Below, piece after piece: positions 1 through 11,810 of a DNA stretch of 64,000 nt (within the stretch, counting starts at the first letter, position 1; the number at the start of each line of letters is the position of its first letter). Below the pieces are notes generated by a model. That model worked only from the letters and a program-made list of their open reading frames with translations, was not told the DNA's origin and did no database searches. The stretch comes from Catenaria anguillulae PL171 (Eukaryota; Blastocladiomycota; Blastocladiomycetes; Blastocladiales; Catenariaceae): assembly GCA_002102555.1 (NCBI GenBank), contig MCFL01000066.1, positions 62,001 to 126,000 on the forward strand. Direction: 5' to 3'. The translations under genes were made by a program, and so were the position numbers.

Positions 1-3000
1 TTGGGCATATGTTGCAACCGCGGGCAGATTCCAGGCAATCTTTGCCACCTCGGCAACACCCTTGATTTCCTTGATTGCAACCTTGAACCTGAAATCCGCA
101 AACGAGTGGCAGTAGCCGGTGCCGTTACGCGCCGCCGCCGATGGCAAACACAAGTTGCTGGGCATGTCAATGCCTGTCGTCGTTGATCGTTTAGACAAGG
201 TAGATGCTGCAGAGTCGGACTGTTGCTGCTCTTGCTCGACGCGAGCCGCATTGACATCAATCGCCATCGCCCTGCGCCTTGTACGAGTCGTCCGCGTACA
301 CGACAAGGGCGCCTCGCCCGTGACCGAGTTCCAGCGCGGGAAGTAGGCGGAAATGTCGCGACCACGCAACTTGAGAAACTCGGATTGCTGGAAACCACCG
401 CCCGTTGGATGATTCCAATTCGTAAAGTCGTAAATGCCGCCGTGCATGTAGAACCTTGTCCACTTGGATGTCCCTATGGTTTGCTCTTGCAGCACCTCAT
501 CGACCGTGTACATGTTGATTTCCGGGCACATGAGCCGTGAGAACCCAGTGATAAAGAAGAGCATGAGTGCCGAGCAAAGGGCAATACACAAGCACAAGGC
601 CACCTTTTCGCGCCACGTTTGCCGCACGTCGGCACGGACCATGCCACTGCGAATAAGACAGCACTCGGGGATCCACCAGGTGAGTAACGTTGTGCAGCAG
701 AGCCAGCGGCGACGGATGGGCGTCAATTTGGGCTTGGGTTTCGGAGGAGCCTTGGGTTTCGCAGTGTGGTCCGTCTTTGCCTTGTCCAAGTCCTTTTCCA
801 ACGGTGAAAGTGCACCCAACTCGAGCTCATCTTGAGTTACACTGGACTCGGCCATGCTTTGCTTGTCTTCGTCATCGGGCTGTGGGCGTTGGGCACGCTC
901 CCGCACTTTTGCAAATGTTGCTTTGGTATTCTTGGCTTCAATTAGGGACAAGTCTGGGTGCTTTGCGCTGTACTCGACAGCCTCCAGAGCAAACCACTCG
1001 GTATCGCGCAGAATCAAGTGATTTGACGGCGAAACGGTCACCTGCTGAACGGCCGAGCACTTGGCCTTCATGGCATCCGCCAGCGAGACAATGTCGAGCG
1101 GATTCGCACCCGCGGTGACAGCGGGAAAACACTGAGCAACTTCGTTCACGGGCAAGATCAAAGCATAAGGAAACTCGGCAAAGCCAGATACAATCGCAGG
1201 CAGTGACGAATGGCGAATGGCCTCTTCGTTGAAGGTGGACAATGGGGCAAGAATCACTTCCCATGCACCGCACGTTGCAAGCGAGTTGAGCAACTTGTCG
1301 CAAATCAGCCGGTGCTGGCCAAAGACATTGTTGGACAGCCTTGAAAGCGGCACCTCGGCATCTTCATCCAAAGTGCTCGAGCCATCCTCTTTGGGCTCGT
1401 TGTTGCCGTCAGCACCGGGGTCACTATTGACGACGGGCGATGTCGCTGCTGATTTGAGCGTGTTTGCACGACCCCGACGTGTCGCTCCAGGCTTCATGGT
1501 CGGTTTCCTGCGCAAGGCGGCTGCACGGCCGCCGACAATGGTCTTGGCACGTTTGGGGTTGCTGTACGTGACGATACGTTGCTCCGAAAAGGCACGTGCA
1601 AGAACTGGGTTGTCATTGCCCTCGGCACGGCAAATGGTAATGACTTCTGGCGGCAGTACGCCCGACATTTGCTTCATTGAAAGCGCCAAAGCATACGTGA
1701 CGGGACCAAGCGAGTGTCTGACAGCAAACCCGGACGCTGAATCGCCAGGCGGGAGCGAATAGCTCGGATGTTGACCAAATGTGGAATGAAGCTTGTCAAG
1801 GACGCCGACCGACGAAAAAGACTGTGGGGAAGTTGGGCTCACTGGCGAAGTGACACCACCATTGGGATTGGCTCTGGCTCTTGTCTCACTTTCAAGAATA
1901 TCAAACACCTGCTGCAACAACGCCGTCGGACCCGTCTTGTTCTGTTCGCGAGCCAACACCCTGGCCACGGTGGCTCCATCGGTTGTCGCTCCAGCTTCTT
2001 GCAAGTGCTCTGCAAACCTCTCCAAGCAAAATGTGTGCACGCGGTCGGTTGCGTAGTTTCGACACAATTGATGTGCAGCATTCGCATCCGAGGCCTCAAT
2101 TCCACCCATGTCAATGACCGCAATCGAGTGCACGAGTTGAGACTCGTTGTTGAGTCGCTGGTTGGCCAAGTCAATCACATAACTGACCAATGTGCCGTAC
2201 ACGCTCGAGATAAACGTAGCCCGTGCCTCCATGGCTTGGACTGGGCTCAAAAAGTCGGTGTACGTTGAGTCGCCCATGGTCACGGATTTGCATGTCAGTA
2301 CCTCCTTGAGACGCGCATCCGAGACACCAAGCAGATCGGCGGCTTGCAAGAGTACATCCATGTTGCGGACCGTTGCGGCCGCCTTTTCCTTGGCGTCGGT
2401 CACAAATTCCACGTTGCCTAAGGTCAGGAGACCGGCGAGCACGTCGAAAAAGTGGCGCTGGAAACGCTTTTTCAGGCCAAGTGCATTCATACATTTTGAC
2501 ATGAGTTGAAAGGCTGTCGTTCAACATGGCAAGGGTTTGTCAGTCCGTACGCAGGAAAATAGCGGAAATCGGAATGACTCTGTCACGTACTCGCGTCAGA
2601 TACATGCTTACTCGCTGCCCATGCTCCTTGACACAAGACTTGATACTTTGCTTGATCTCCTATCAGCTTGGTCCGCTTCAAGTCGGGATTACTCGCGGCC
2701 GCCAATACAAGCGCGTGCAAGGCCAAGAAGTTGGAGTCGGTTGACGAACTGGCGTGTCCGGCACGGTTGGCATCCATGTGATAATCGCAAATCTTGGCGC
2801 CAATCAGGGTTCCTTTGCCGTCGTACTGCATTTCAGTCAATTTCCCGCATCGGACCGACAGGTTGCCCTGCGCCGTGGCGACGCACGTGAGGGTGTCCAG
2901 GAGCAAGTGGGCCTTTATGACATCAGTGTGAAGGCGCGTGTTGGAGCCGGGTGTGGTTGCGGATTGGCGAATGAGCTGCTCGAGAACGAGATGATGAAGT

Positions 3001-3435
3001 TGGTTGTGGGTCGACAATGCCAATGAGCTAGAGGGGTGAGCAGACAGTCAGAAAATCATGTCAGCTGAGATGCAAGAGCTTACAGCACTTCCGAGGAGAT
3101 TGATCGTACTGAATATTGATGACTTGGTTCGACTTTTCACGTTGCATCGCAAACCATGCCTTGGCGGCAATCGTGCACGCAGGCGACGAATCAGGGGCAG
3201 ACACGATCCCATTACTTTGTGCCGACTGAGCAGAATTCAAGAGCGCAATGGGATCCACGGTTTCAGGCACGTTTGATGGCAAGTCGGTCGTGATTAGGGC
3301 GACCCTTGGGCCAACAAAGACGCATGGATCACGCGATTTGGCGGCATGCCCCGTCAGTGCCGTCGAGATTTGACGAGCGCTCGGGTCGGACGTGTTGCCA
3401 ACAAGGGCGCAGAGGTCGGTTGCTCCGCTTGCCAT
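1..3435 (-). CDS. Chitin synthase with myosin-motor-like head, partial at the 3' end
   Basis: The product would polymerise UDP-GlcNAc into chitin at the plasma membrane. Translation starts at the ATG at 3435-3433 (MASGATDLCALV), and the N-terminal part aligns by eye with the myosin-like domain of class V/VI fungal chitin synthases. Exon 2 (below about 3023) contains the motor segment GTLIGAKICDYHMD followed by the usual helix. A first intron lies near 3026-3065. Further downstream (about 840-540, reading leftward) come the membrane-proximal signature with TWWIPE, WREKVALCLCIALCS and CPEINMYTVDEVL, then a cytochrome-b5-like segment. The glycosyltransferase domain lies beyond base 1. No Walker A GESGAGKT is visible where it would be expected, so the head is probably not an ATPase. 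Inner introns between 900 and 2600 were not all resolved. Confidence 0.82.
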
Positions 3436-4152
3436 GATGAATGGCGCTGAGATGAATGGCGCTGAGCCCGAAATTGGGTGGGAATACTTGGATAATTGTG
3501 TTGCTGATGATACTTGGGAGGAACGTGCTATCGCACTACCGTGGTGGAGAAGGGGTGAAGTTGGCGAGTGGGTCTATTGAGGACGTCGAGGATATTACTT
3601 CAAGCGCCTCCGGTGAAAATGCAAGGAGTCTACTGGGGACTTGGGGTGCATGAGTTGCTTAGTGAAGTAAATGAAGTATTGCGATCCTGTCCGCAGGCGA
3701 TTCGGAGGCGGGCCTTGCTCACGCTGTGCGTCATTGCCATCCACGACAATCGCTCCACACAGCTTCGGATCGGCTCACGCACGCAGGATGGTCTGACAAT
3801 CTCTCAAAAGACACTTTGTATTATCTATGACCTACTGTTCGGCCCCAAAAGTAGCAGAGTAAGCGTCGTCAGAAACAATCGAGGCGGGACAAGTCAGGGG
3901 CCAAATATGTGGAAGAATTGAAATGCGGTCACGAAAAGAAAGCAAAAACAATCCAGTCACGGGGATACGAAAGGACCAACATGTAGATAAATGGAAAATA
4001 AAATGAGCAGAGAACATGGAATGAGGGTAAACATGGGGGGAAAGCGACAAGAACAAAAACACTTGACCACATGCATGAACTGTGGGCGATGGGCTATTTC
4101 ACGGTTTAGGAATGGATTGGAAAGGATAAACGTCGCGAGCGCCGAATCAAGG
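3436..4152. other. Intergenic: chitin synthase 5' side and flippase 3' side
   Basis: No supportable gene was seen. A perfect 15-base direct repeat (3436-3450 and 3451-3465, GATGAATGGCGCTGA) abuts the chitin synthase start codon. The remainder is presumably the chitin synthase promoter plus the 3' untranslated region of the P4-ATPase. Confidence 0.5.
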
Positions 4153-7100
4153 TCACAGCGACGGCGATTGCGGTTCGCCGTGGCTGCCAGGCGAATACGC
4201 TGGAAGGGCTTCGCTTGACAACGGCGAAGCAGAGATGGTCTCGAGGACTTGCTGCTGTTGTTGCTGCTGGTATGGCGAAAGCACGGCGGCCAAATTGTGT
4301 TGATGCATGGTGAGCACCTGGCTGTTGTTTGATCCAGCAAGCGAGTGCAGCGACGGTGTGAGAGACGCACGACGGCGGTGGTGCGTGCCGGCAGCCGTCG
4401 GGGTGGCGGGCGACATGACCGACGAGACCGTTTCGGATGCACCGCGCGAGTGGGAAAACGCGAAGCCGGTCCGGTCAATGGTGAGTCGGGTTTCAGCGTC
4501 AAACATGAGCGAAGTGCGTTTGGATTGCGTGGTCCCAAATGGATCTTGAGGACTATGTTGCTGCTGCTGTTGCATGTGCGGCAAATCCGTCATGACCGTC
4601 AATGGCTGATCCAGCACACGATCTCTTGCCTCCTCGGAGGCAATGCCCGCTGGTTCGGTGAGCGAGTCGTTGACCAGCAGAGGCTTATTGTCGTGATCAT
4701 CACCCAATGCGAACCGCGAGCACCGAGACGTGGGCCACTTTTTACCCAACAGGCCAACCTCACGAATGATTTGCGAATCGTCGTACCAGTATGCATCACG
4801 AGCATACCGAATCACGTAGCGTGGAAGCAAGCATGTGCAGACGGACAGCAACACGGTCAACCACATGCCAGACTCGGTGTAGGCGGGCACAGCAAATCCC
4901 TCCATAGGTCCCGGAAGCAACGAGTAGATGGGCAAGTAGAGCATGAGCGAAATGGCCGAGATAAAGATGCCCAAGCCAGAGATCCAGTTGATGGCACGCA
5001 TGTTGAGTCCGACAAACAAGTTGACAGCAAGCACCGCTGTCATGGCAATCGGAAGCGTGGTCTCGAGCTTGTGCGGATTGTATCCCTCGGGATGCACCAC
5101 GGCATCGTGGTACACATGGAACGGCAAAAAGAAGCAGGCCAAAGACATGTAGGCAGCCTCGGCCACGTGGATCCAGAAGCGCCGGTTTGTAAACTGGTTG
5201 CGAGCCGACTTGTATAGTTGCGGAAACTTGGACAGCGACGACTCGGGCACGTCTTGCTCAAACATGCCGAGGACCATGGACGGGAAGAGCGTGAAGATGA
5301 GGTTGTAAAACATGAGGAATGTGTAATCATACATGAGTTCGGCAGAGAACCTAAAGCACAGGGACAGGAAAGTCAGCCAATGACCACAGGGCAATGCCGG
5401 TTCAGATTGTGGAGAGAAACAACGAACCCAGCATAACGCTGATACCAAAACATGATAAACACCCATGTCATGTTCTTGAGAAAGAATGCCATAATCATGC
5501 CCGCGACCCGCATCGTTGACCACCGTCCATGGAGCAGCATGAGCTTGATGAGGAAACGGAACTGGCCAATGGCATAGTCCGACGACATGACGGCCTGCAT
5601 GCCCTCTTCGCCCGAGATCCCCACGCCGACATCGGCCTCTTGAATCATGCTCACGTCGTTTGCCCCATCGCCAATCGCCAAGGTCAGAACCTTGAGCTGT
5701 CTCCGCACGAGTGCTACAACTTGTGCCTTTTGCAGAGGGGAAACACGGCAACAAATGACGTGCTGACACATGAGACACAACTTGAGCAGTGTCCGTTGCA
5801 TGGGCGAATCCAAGGCTTGGGCAAGTGCCTCGCCATCAATGACAAGCACAGCACCTTGCCGCCGTAACGAAGCGGATTCCACCATCTTGACCGCGGCAGC
5901 CATTTGCGTCTTGACCGATCCGGGGTCGTGCGGCGACCCATGGACTAGCACAAGCGCCATCTCGGGCGTAATCAAATTGCACGCAAACCCAACGTTGATG
6001 GCCGTCTCGGTCTTGTCGCCCGTCAACACCCACACGTGCACGCCCGCCAAACTCAACGTCTCGATCGCCTCGGGCACGCCCACTTGCAACTTGTCCTCAA
6101 TGGCGGTGGCACCGAGAAGCACCAAGTCCTGCTCCAACTCTTCGCCAATAGACGCCAACGCGGCGTCTCGCCCATCAATCAACACGCTTGCTGAATGAAA
6201 CCTAGCCGCAAATTTGTTGTACTCTGCGCTCGACAATTCGCGATACGCCAACACCAATGTGCGCAAGCCCTCGGTTGCATACATTTGCAGTGCGGCCGTG
6301 ACTTTGCGCGTCATGTCGTCCTGGCCGCCCGCCAACCTTGCAAACAAGACCGAGTCTGCGCCCTTGGTGTACACAAACACTTTGCCGTCGCTCGGGTTCC
6401 GGATAATCACCGACATGCGCTTGCGCGTGGAATCAAACTCGATCACGTGCAACAGCTCGACCCAAACTTGTTGTCCCAGCAGCGAAAGGTGCAGGTGCGT
6501 ATTGTTGCGGGCCAAAAAGACAAAACCGGCATCGCGCGCCGCGGCAACCAGGGCAGCCTCGTCGGGCGATTGCGCCTTGTACTCGAGGGCGGTCCCCAAT
6601 CCATCCGCCGTTGGCGAGCGCTCAACGAGCACTGTGTGACACGTTGCGAGCAAGGTGAAAAAGTGCCACGCCGTCTTTGCCCACTCGGCTTCCTGGCTCC
6701 CACCCGCAGCGCCCTGGGCGTTAGTGGCAGCGGCCGCCGCCAGTTGCCGGACCAGGTTGGCATCCACAAAACTTGGATTTGCATCCACGTACGGGTTGGG
6801 AGACAGTTCGGCTTGCACCTTGAGAAACTCGTCCTTGTCGCCACCACCGTACAAGTGTCCGCCGACGCAGCACATTTTGAATTCCATGACGTTTTGGGTG
6901 AGCGTGCCAGTCTTGTCTGAAAACACGTATTGGATGTGGCCGAGGTCGTCGGAAATGTTCCAGGTACGTGGGATGCATGGTTTGGATGGGTTGAGGGCGA
7001 GGTCTTCGTCAGCGTAGATAAAGTATGCCTGTAAAATCGCAAGTGTCAAAGTGCCTGAGTCGGGCGGACAAAGGAAAAATCGATCGAGGAATGGAAGGCG

Positions 7101-8897
7101 CACCTGGACCGTCTTGGTAAACTCGATGGTGATGTACAAACTAATCGGCACAATGTTTTGAAACACGACCAACGAGCTGAAGAAGGTGAATACGCCGTCC
7201 TGCCACGCATTGTTGCCGCCATGCTCATGCTGCCTGAAAAACGCGGCATTGGTATACCCAAACACGGCTGGCGTCCGCTTCCATGTTGCGTTCAACGTGG
7301 CGCACGTCGTGCACAGGGCAAAGAGGAGCGCAAAGTTGAGCAAAATCTGCGGATTCATCTTGCGATCAATCAAGGATCGCTTACTGGGCGTGTCACCCGA
7401 GTTGAGCATGATCTTGGACTCGTCGCCCGTGTACATGACGGCACCAATGACCCAGTCTGTGTTGCGCACCACACACCCTCGCAGCAGGAGGTTGTCGGCA
7501 ACCACAGGCACAACAGCCACGTCGCCGCCCTCGACGACAACGCGCAGGGTCCCGCGGTACGTGTACAGCATCGGGTTGGGCGGTTCCGACTCGATTGTGA
7601 ATCGCAGCTGCTCGCATTGCTCGGCCGTGGACACGTGCGCGAATTCGGGAAGGCCGTGTTTCAGTTTGAGATTGGTTTCACCGTCCAAGGACTTGGTTTC
7701 GACATAGCAAGTCGAGTTGGGGCCAGAGGCCGAGAGAATGACAATGTCGGCTGGAATGGGCTCGTCGGCTTTGAGTTGCACAATGTCGCCGACGCGGAGT
7801 TGCGCCCAGGAGGTTTCTGACCATGAAGCCGTTGGAATGGGCGTAAGGAAAGACGAGCGCTGCTTGCGGTTCAGAGTCCGCCGGTGAGGGGGTATGGGAG
7901 ACACGTTACTGGCGGCTGGAGCGCGGGAGTTATTGAGTGGTGGTGGTGGCGGCGAGTTGAAGACGGGATCGGTGGATCGACCAAGAGAGGCGGGCATTTC
8001 GGCTGATGCCACGCTCGACACAGTGGTTGATGTTTGAGCCGAAACCTGCGAGACTTGAGTGGATTGAGGCATTGGAGGGAGCGAAGACTCGGTCAGAGTG
8101 CTGCCCGTCGTATCCGAGGCACCCGACACGCCCGAAATGGTGGAAATGGGGGGCGGGAGCGGTGCATTCGAAGGCTTGGTTTGTGGAGAGGTGAGCGGCG
8201 CAAGACCATAGTGCTGGACTGGAGCATTCGGCTTGTTGTTCGCACCCGCAGCGGGGTCAACAGGAGCCGCGCCGTCAGTGCTCGATTGCATCGGCGTCAC
8301 CGTCATGCCAGGCTGGCCTCTCTTCCAAAACATCAACCGGTGATACCACTTTTTCCGCACGGGATGATTTGGATTCCACCATCCTGCACCCGCCAGGACG
8401 CGCGCGGGGGCATTGTTCAATGCCGTGTCCGCCGTGTGCCGCTTCCAATCCTCGAATGCGTCCTTGGCCGCCGTCACAAGCACAATGACGGTCATGGGCA
8501 TGGCCGCCAGCGCCGGATGCGTTGTGCGAATGGACGGAATCATTTGCAACACGACAATGAGCAAAAAGTACAAGTTCGCGACGCGGCTAAATTGCTCAAG
8601 CAGATTGCGCGGGACAAAGTTGTAGACTGTGTACTTTGCAGTTCGAATGGCGTTGGAGCAGTACTCGGGAATGGCGGAAATGGCGGCGGCAGTCGTGGGC
8701 GGAGAGCCAAAGTAGACGATTCGATTGGTAACGCTGGCGAGTTCAAGTTTGGAGGCCCCCTGCGTGGATCGCAGCCCCAGCGAGTGCATCATGCGTACAC
8801 GCCATGATGGAGCCGCCCGTGTCAAGGTGCGGCCGAGGGTGCCCGAATCGGCTCCGGCAGCCGTTGGTGAGATTGGAGTTGGTGGTTGGGAGCCCAT
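4153..8897 (-). CDS. P4-type ATPase, Dnf1-like phospholipid flippase
   Basis: The product would move phospholipids from the outer to the cytosolic leaflet of plasma or endosomal membranes, normally with a Cdc50-type beta subunit. The start is MGSQPPTPISPT at 8897. Visible in order: the P4 N-terminal motif region near residue 80, a Pro/Ser/Thr-rich insert at about residues 165-350, the actuator DGET (SLDGETNLK), the PISL motif of TM4 in NIVPISLYITIEF, the phosphorylation site SDKTGTLTQNVMEF, and the hinge GDGANDVSMIQEADVG. The phrase PRTWNISDDLGHI matches the Dnf1/Dnf2 branch better than Drs2 or Neo1. Two introns were placed, 7029-7103 and about 5351-5434. Six C-terminal membrane segments follow, then a long tail with two poly-Gln runs (CAG/CAA). 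The length, about 1,550 residues, is typical of Dnf proteins. Confidence 0.93.
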
Positions 8898-10149
8898 GAT
8901 GGATCTGGAAATTTGTTCACAGGACGACGAAATGAATGGCCCGTGTCAATGTTCGATACATGGACGTGGAGATGAAGGACAACTGGAGATGCGGCGGGCC
9001 GGGGTTGAGATTTGAGAATGCCAAACGGAACCTTAGCGCGGTACATATGTAAAAACCCTGCCCACAAAAGGCGACTGGCGCAAACGAGCGAAAAAAAAAA
9101 AAAAGATTTGGAGCCAAGGAGGCAGCCGATTAGGCGGACGAGAGCGTTACGACTTAGGGAACGACAACGAGGCTTGGGCTGGGACATGGGCGGGACATGG
9201 GCACAGCAAGAGCTCCGTCAGCCAATGCACGTTGATCCAAGGAACGACGAAATGGCCAGCCTGCACTGCAGTTCGCAGCCACGAACAGGTTTATCCACGT
9301 GGAGCATTGACGCTGCCTGGGGCGGCGAAACTCAAGTGACAACGCATCAAGGAGCTTGGATGGAGGAGAAGGTCTTTAGCGCACCAAAATATCTCCAACC
9401 TCAGGGCTGGATGTAGAATCGGGCAATTGGATGATAAGCGGAGGTGCGTCAGGTCAATGTTTTCAGGCCCTGTCGCTGTTGAAGCATGACCTCAGTTCGA
9501 GGCGGTGAGCACGACAAGGGTATCGGATTGGTCGCCGGAGCCTGCCTTCGAGTCGATGCGATGAGACCGGTTGCGATCCAAGGCGACAATGCCAATTCTT
9601 CGGATATGTAGCTGCGATATGTTGCATTGATAATCGCAAACAGTGCACGCCAGCCCAAATCTCTCAGGTGAGATGTCACGGTGCTCGCGTTTTCGGTTGG
9701 AACGAGGGCGGCTGGAATTGGCTTCGCTGGCGTCATGGGCTTGTTTTGTTCTTGTTGGCCTTTGGTGCGCCACAAACCCTTTCTCGAACACGCATCGTTT
9801 TCCAGAACAGGACTCCGTCACACTAATGTTCGAATTCATTGTCGACCGCCGCGTCATCGATCCCTGACGACACACTCGACTCCTGTCGTTCGCATGACGA
9901 TACACTCATTCCACATGGGTTTGAGACCAGCATCGCACATGCGATGGAGGCTCTTTGCCGTTCTCGCCTGCTGCGCTGGAGGAATCGCCATTGAACTCCA
10001 TGTCCTCATAGCGGCCAACGTGTGAGCTCTAAACGTCGATGGCCGTGTCATTTTGGACCCAAACACTATAGCGAACGACCTTGGGGGGGGGGGGGGATTT
10101 CCCACTGTGGCTTGAGGAGTGACACGCCCGCCAACAGCCAGCTAAACAT
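8898..10149. other. Intergenic: flippase promoter and left flank of the array
   Basis: I see no convincing gene. Open frames on both strands (for example minus 9905-9492) have no recognisable domain and no splice-supported extension. A poly(A) run lies near 9092-9105 and a G run of about 14 bases at 10083-10096. Degenerated sequence from the first array copy may begin near 9900, where a short hydrophobic stretch (MRWRLFAVLACCAGGIAIEL) reads on the plus strand, but its homology is too weak to claim. Confidence 0.4.
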
Positions 10150-11571
10150 ACACAGAGCTCAATGTACCTGCTGTCGACAGTTGCATATCCAGCCATTACA
10201 GCATGCGACTGTTCGTCCTTCGGAACTGCAAATCGATTTGTGCAGTGATTTCACACCATCATGGTCATTTTCCTCAACGTTGGCCTCACTTCGTGGGTTG
10301 CGCTGCAGGATGACGCACCTTGGGCTTATGCGGTCCTACTGGCATGTCTCATCGTTTGCATTTTCATCGACGTCGGCCACACTCACGGCAAGCGCCAGGC
10401 TCTGGAAGTTACAATAGCATCTGGATCGGGCCATCGGACGCACTTCAGACCCTGCTAGTCTGTACATACGTTGAGCCGATGTTTGGCTTCGTTTCGTGCG
10501 CTGTTGGCTGACACCAAATGGTGTTGTTGTACATTCGTGCGATGCCCAGTCTGCTATTCTTATGCCGCCATTGGTAAGCTCGTGTTTGACCTTGAAAACC
10601 GCCTTCTTTGAACTGTAAGCATAATTGACAACTGTCTCATGTCATCGGAACCGTGCTCGCTCGCTCGCTGATCGGCTCCCTCATCATCTTAGCCGAGCAA
10701 ATCGCCATGTCTGCTTCTCAGTCCAAGCCAGATCTTTGGATTTGCTTTCCACATTGGGTACGCAGCCTCTTTGCTTTCGCATTGTCTCTGAAAGCTGTAG
10801 AGTTTTGCATGTTCATCCAGGCAGTCTCTGTGGCAGTTATTGGAGGATACCATTGTCATGTCGATTACTGTCAATTGCATCCCCACGCGCGAAGCTATTT
10901 GGCCATTTGCTCTGAGCAAATTGCCTTATCGCTTTCGTTCGAGATGTCGGCCTGCTTGAAGACTTGACATTTAGCGTCAGCCGCCGAGTCAATGTTCTTG
11001 CATTCCTTCTTGGTCGTGACTGTCGCCTGCCTCAGCAATCGCTGAAAGCGTCATTGCTGGATTCCAAAGGTGATGATACTCCTCCTGGTCGACCAATCGG
11101 CGAATCGGCGCAAATGGACTCGGAGGCGCCGCATCGAGATTGCTTAATGATGTAGCCTCAATTCAACTCATTGGACAAGGACATGGGAAGCTCCCGAGCG
11201 AATCAGTGGAGACCAACCACCAGCAGCAGAACATCGACCCGATTGCCCACATCGAGCTTCAATCTCTACACCTCCAGCACAGTATGGCCTCTCCTATTCT
11301 CTCCTTCACTGTGGGTATCACATCGCTTGCATTGTACTTGATTCTTCCGCCATTGAAGACCTTACCCCACACGACCGTTTGGTTCAAGCTCGCGGCGGTC
11401 TTGAGCACTTTTGCGGGCGGTTTGGTTGGCGCACTGCTTGCGATCGTGGGAACGGAGACGAGAAATGGGAAATCAGTGGACATCTGCGTTTTGAAACCGG
11501 TCTTCCCCGCTCGTGATTGTGGCGGCTATTGCATTCAATCCAGGCATAGAATTTGTTGTAGGCTTCTGAGT
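10150..11571 (+). pseudogene. Array copy 1: decayed subfamily A membrane protein
   Basis: Blocks of the copy 3 protein recur here in order but in different frames. Examples are TVAYPAI (10170s), SWVALQDDAPWAYAVLLACL (10290s), IWIGPSDALQTLL (10420s), then after a conserved-looking intron FCYSYAAIG (10552 onward), VLARSLIGSLI (10650s), DLWICFPHWV (10730s), a C-terminal hydrophobic block from 11284, and PLVIVAAIAF near 11510. An in-frame TGA follows the FCYSYAAIG block near 10612, another stop sits near 10248, and the last block is out of frame with the one before. I take this as a dead gene, although assembly indels could explain part of it. The 5' end is not identifiable. Confidence 0.72.
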
Positions 11572-11810
11572 GCCCCATTTTCTCAATCTTTTTCGGCCTG
11601 AGAGACCGTCTCTCAGGATGACACGATAAACTTGGAAATGTGCGCGAACACTCAGTGAAATGGTGTCTGCAGCTCACCTGTGCTTGCCTAGCACATGTGC
11701 GATAATCTGTCGCTGGGCCGGCATTTCCAAAGCCAAGATCACTCGAAAACTCTGAAATGTCCACAGTGGCAACTTAAAGTGAATGCATTTACACATGCGT
11801 ACCACAAAAC

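Noticed and set aside
9492-9905. Minus-strand 137-residue frame left of the array
   Set aside because: No domain, no start context and no splice support; it overlaps possible relic sequence of array copy 1.
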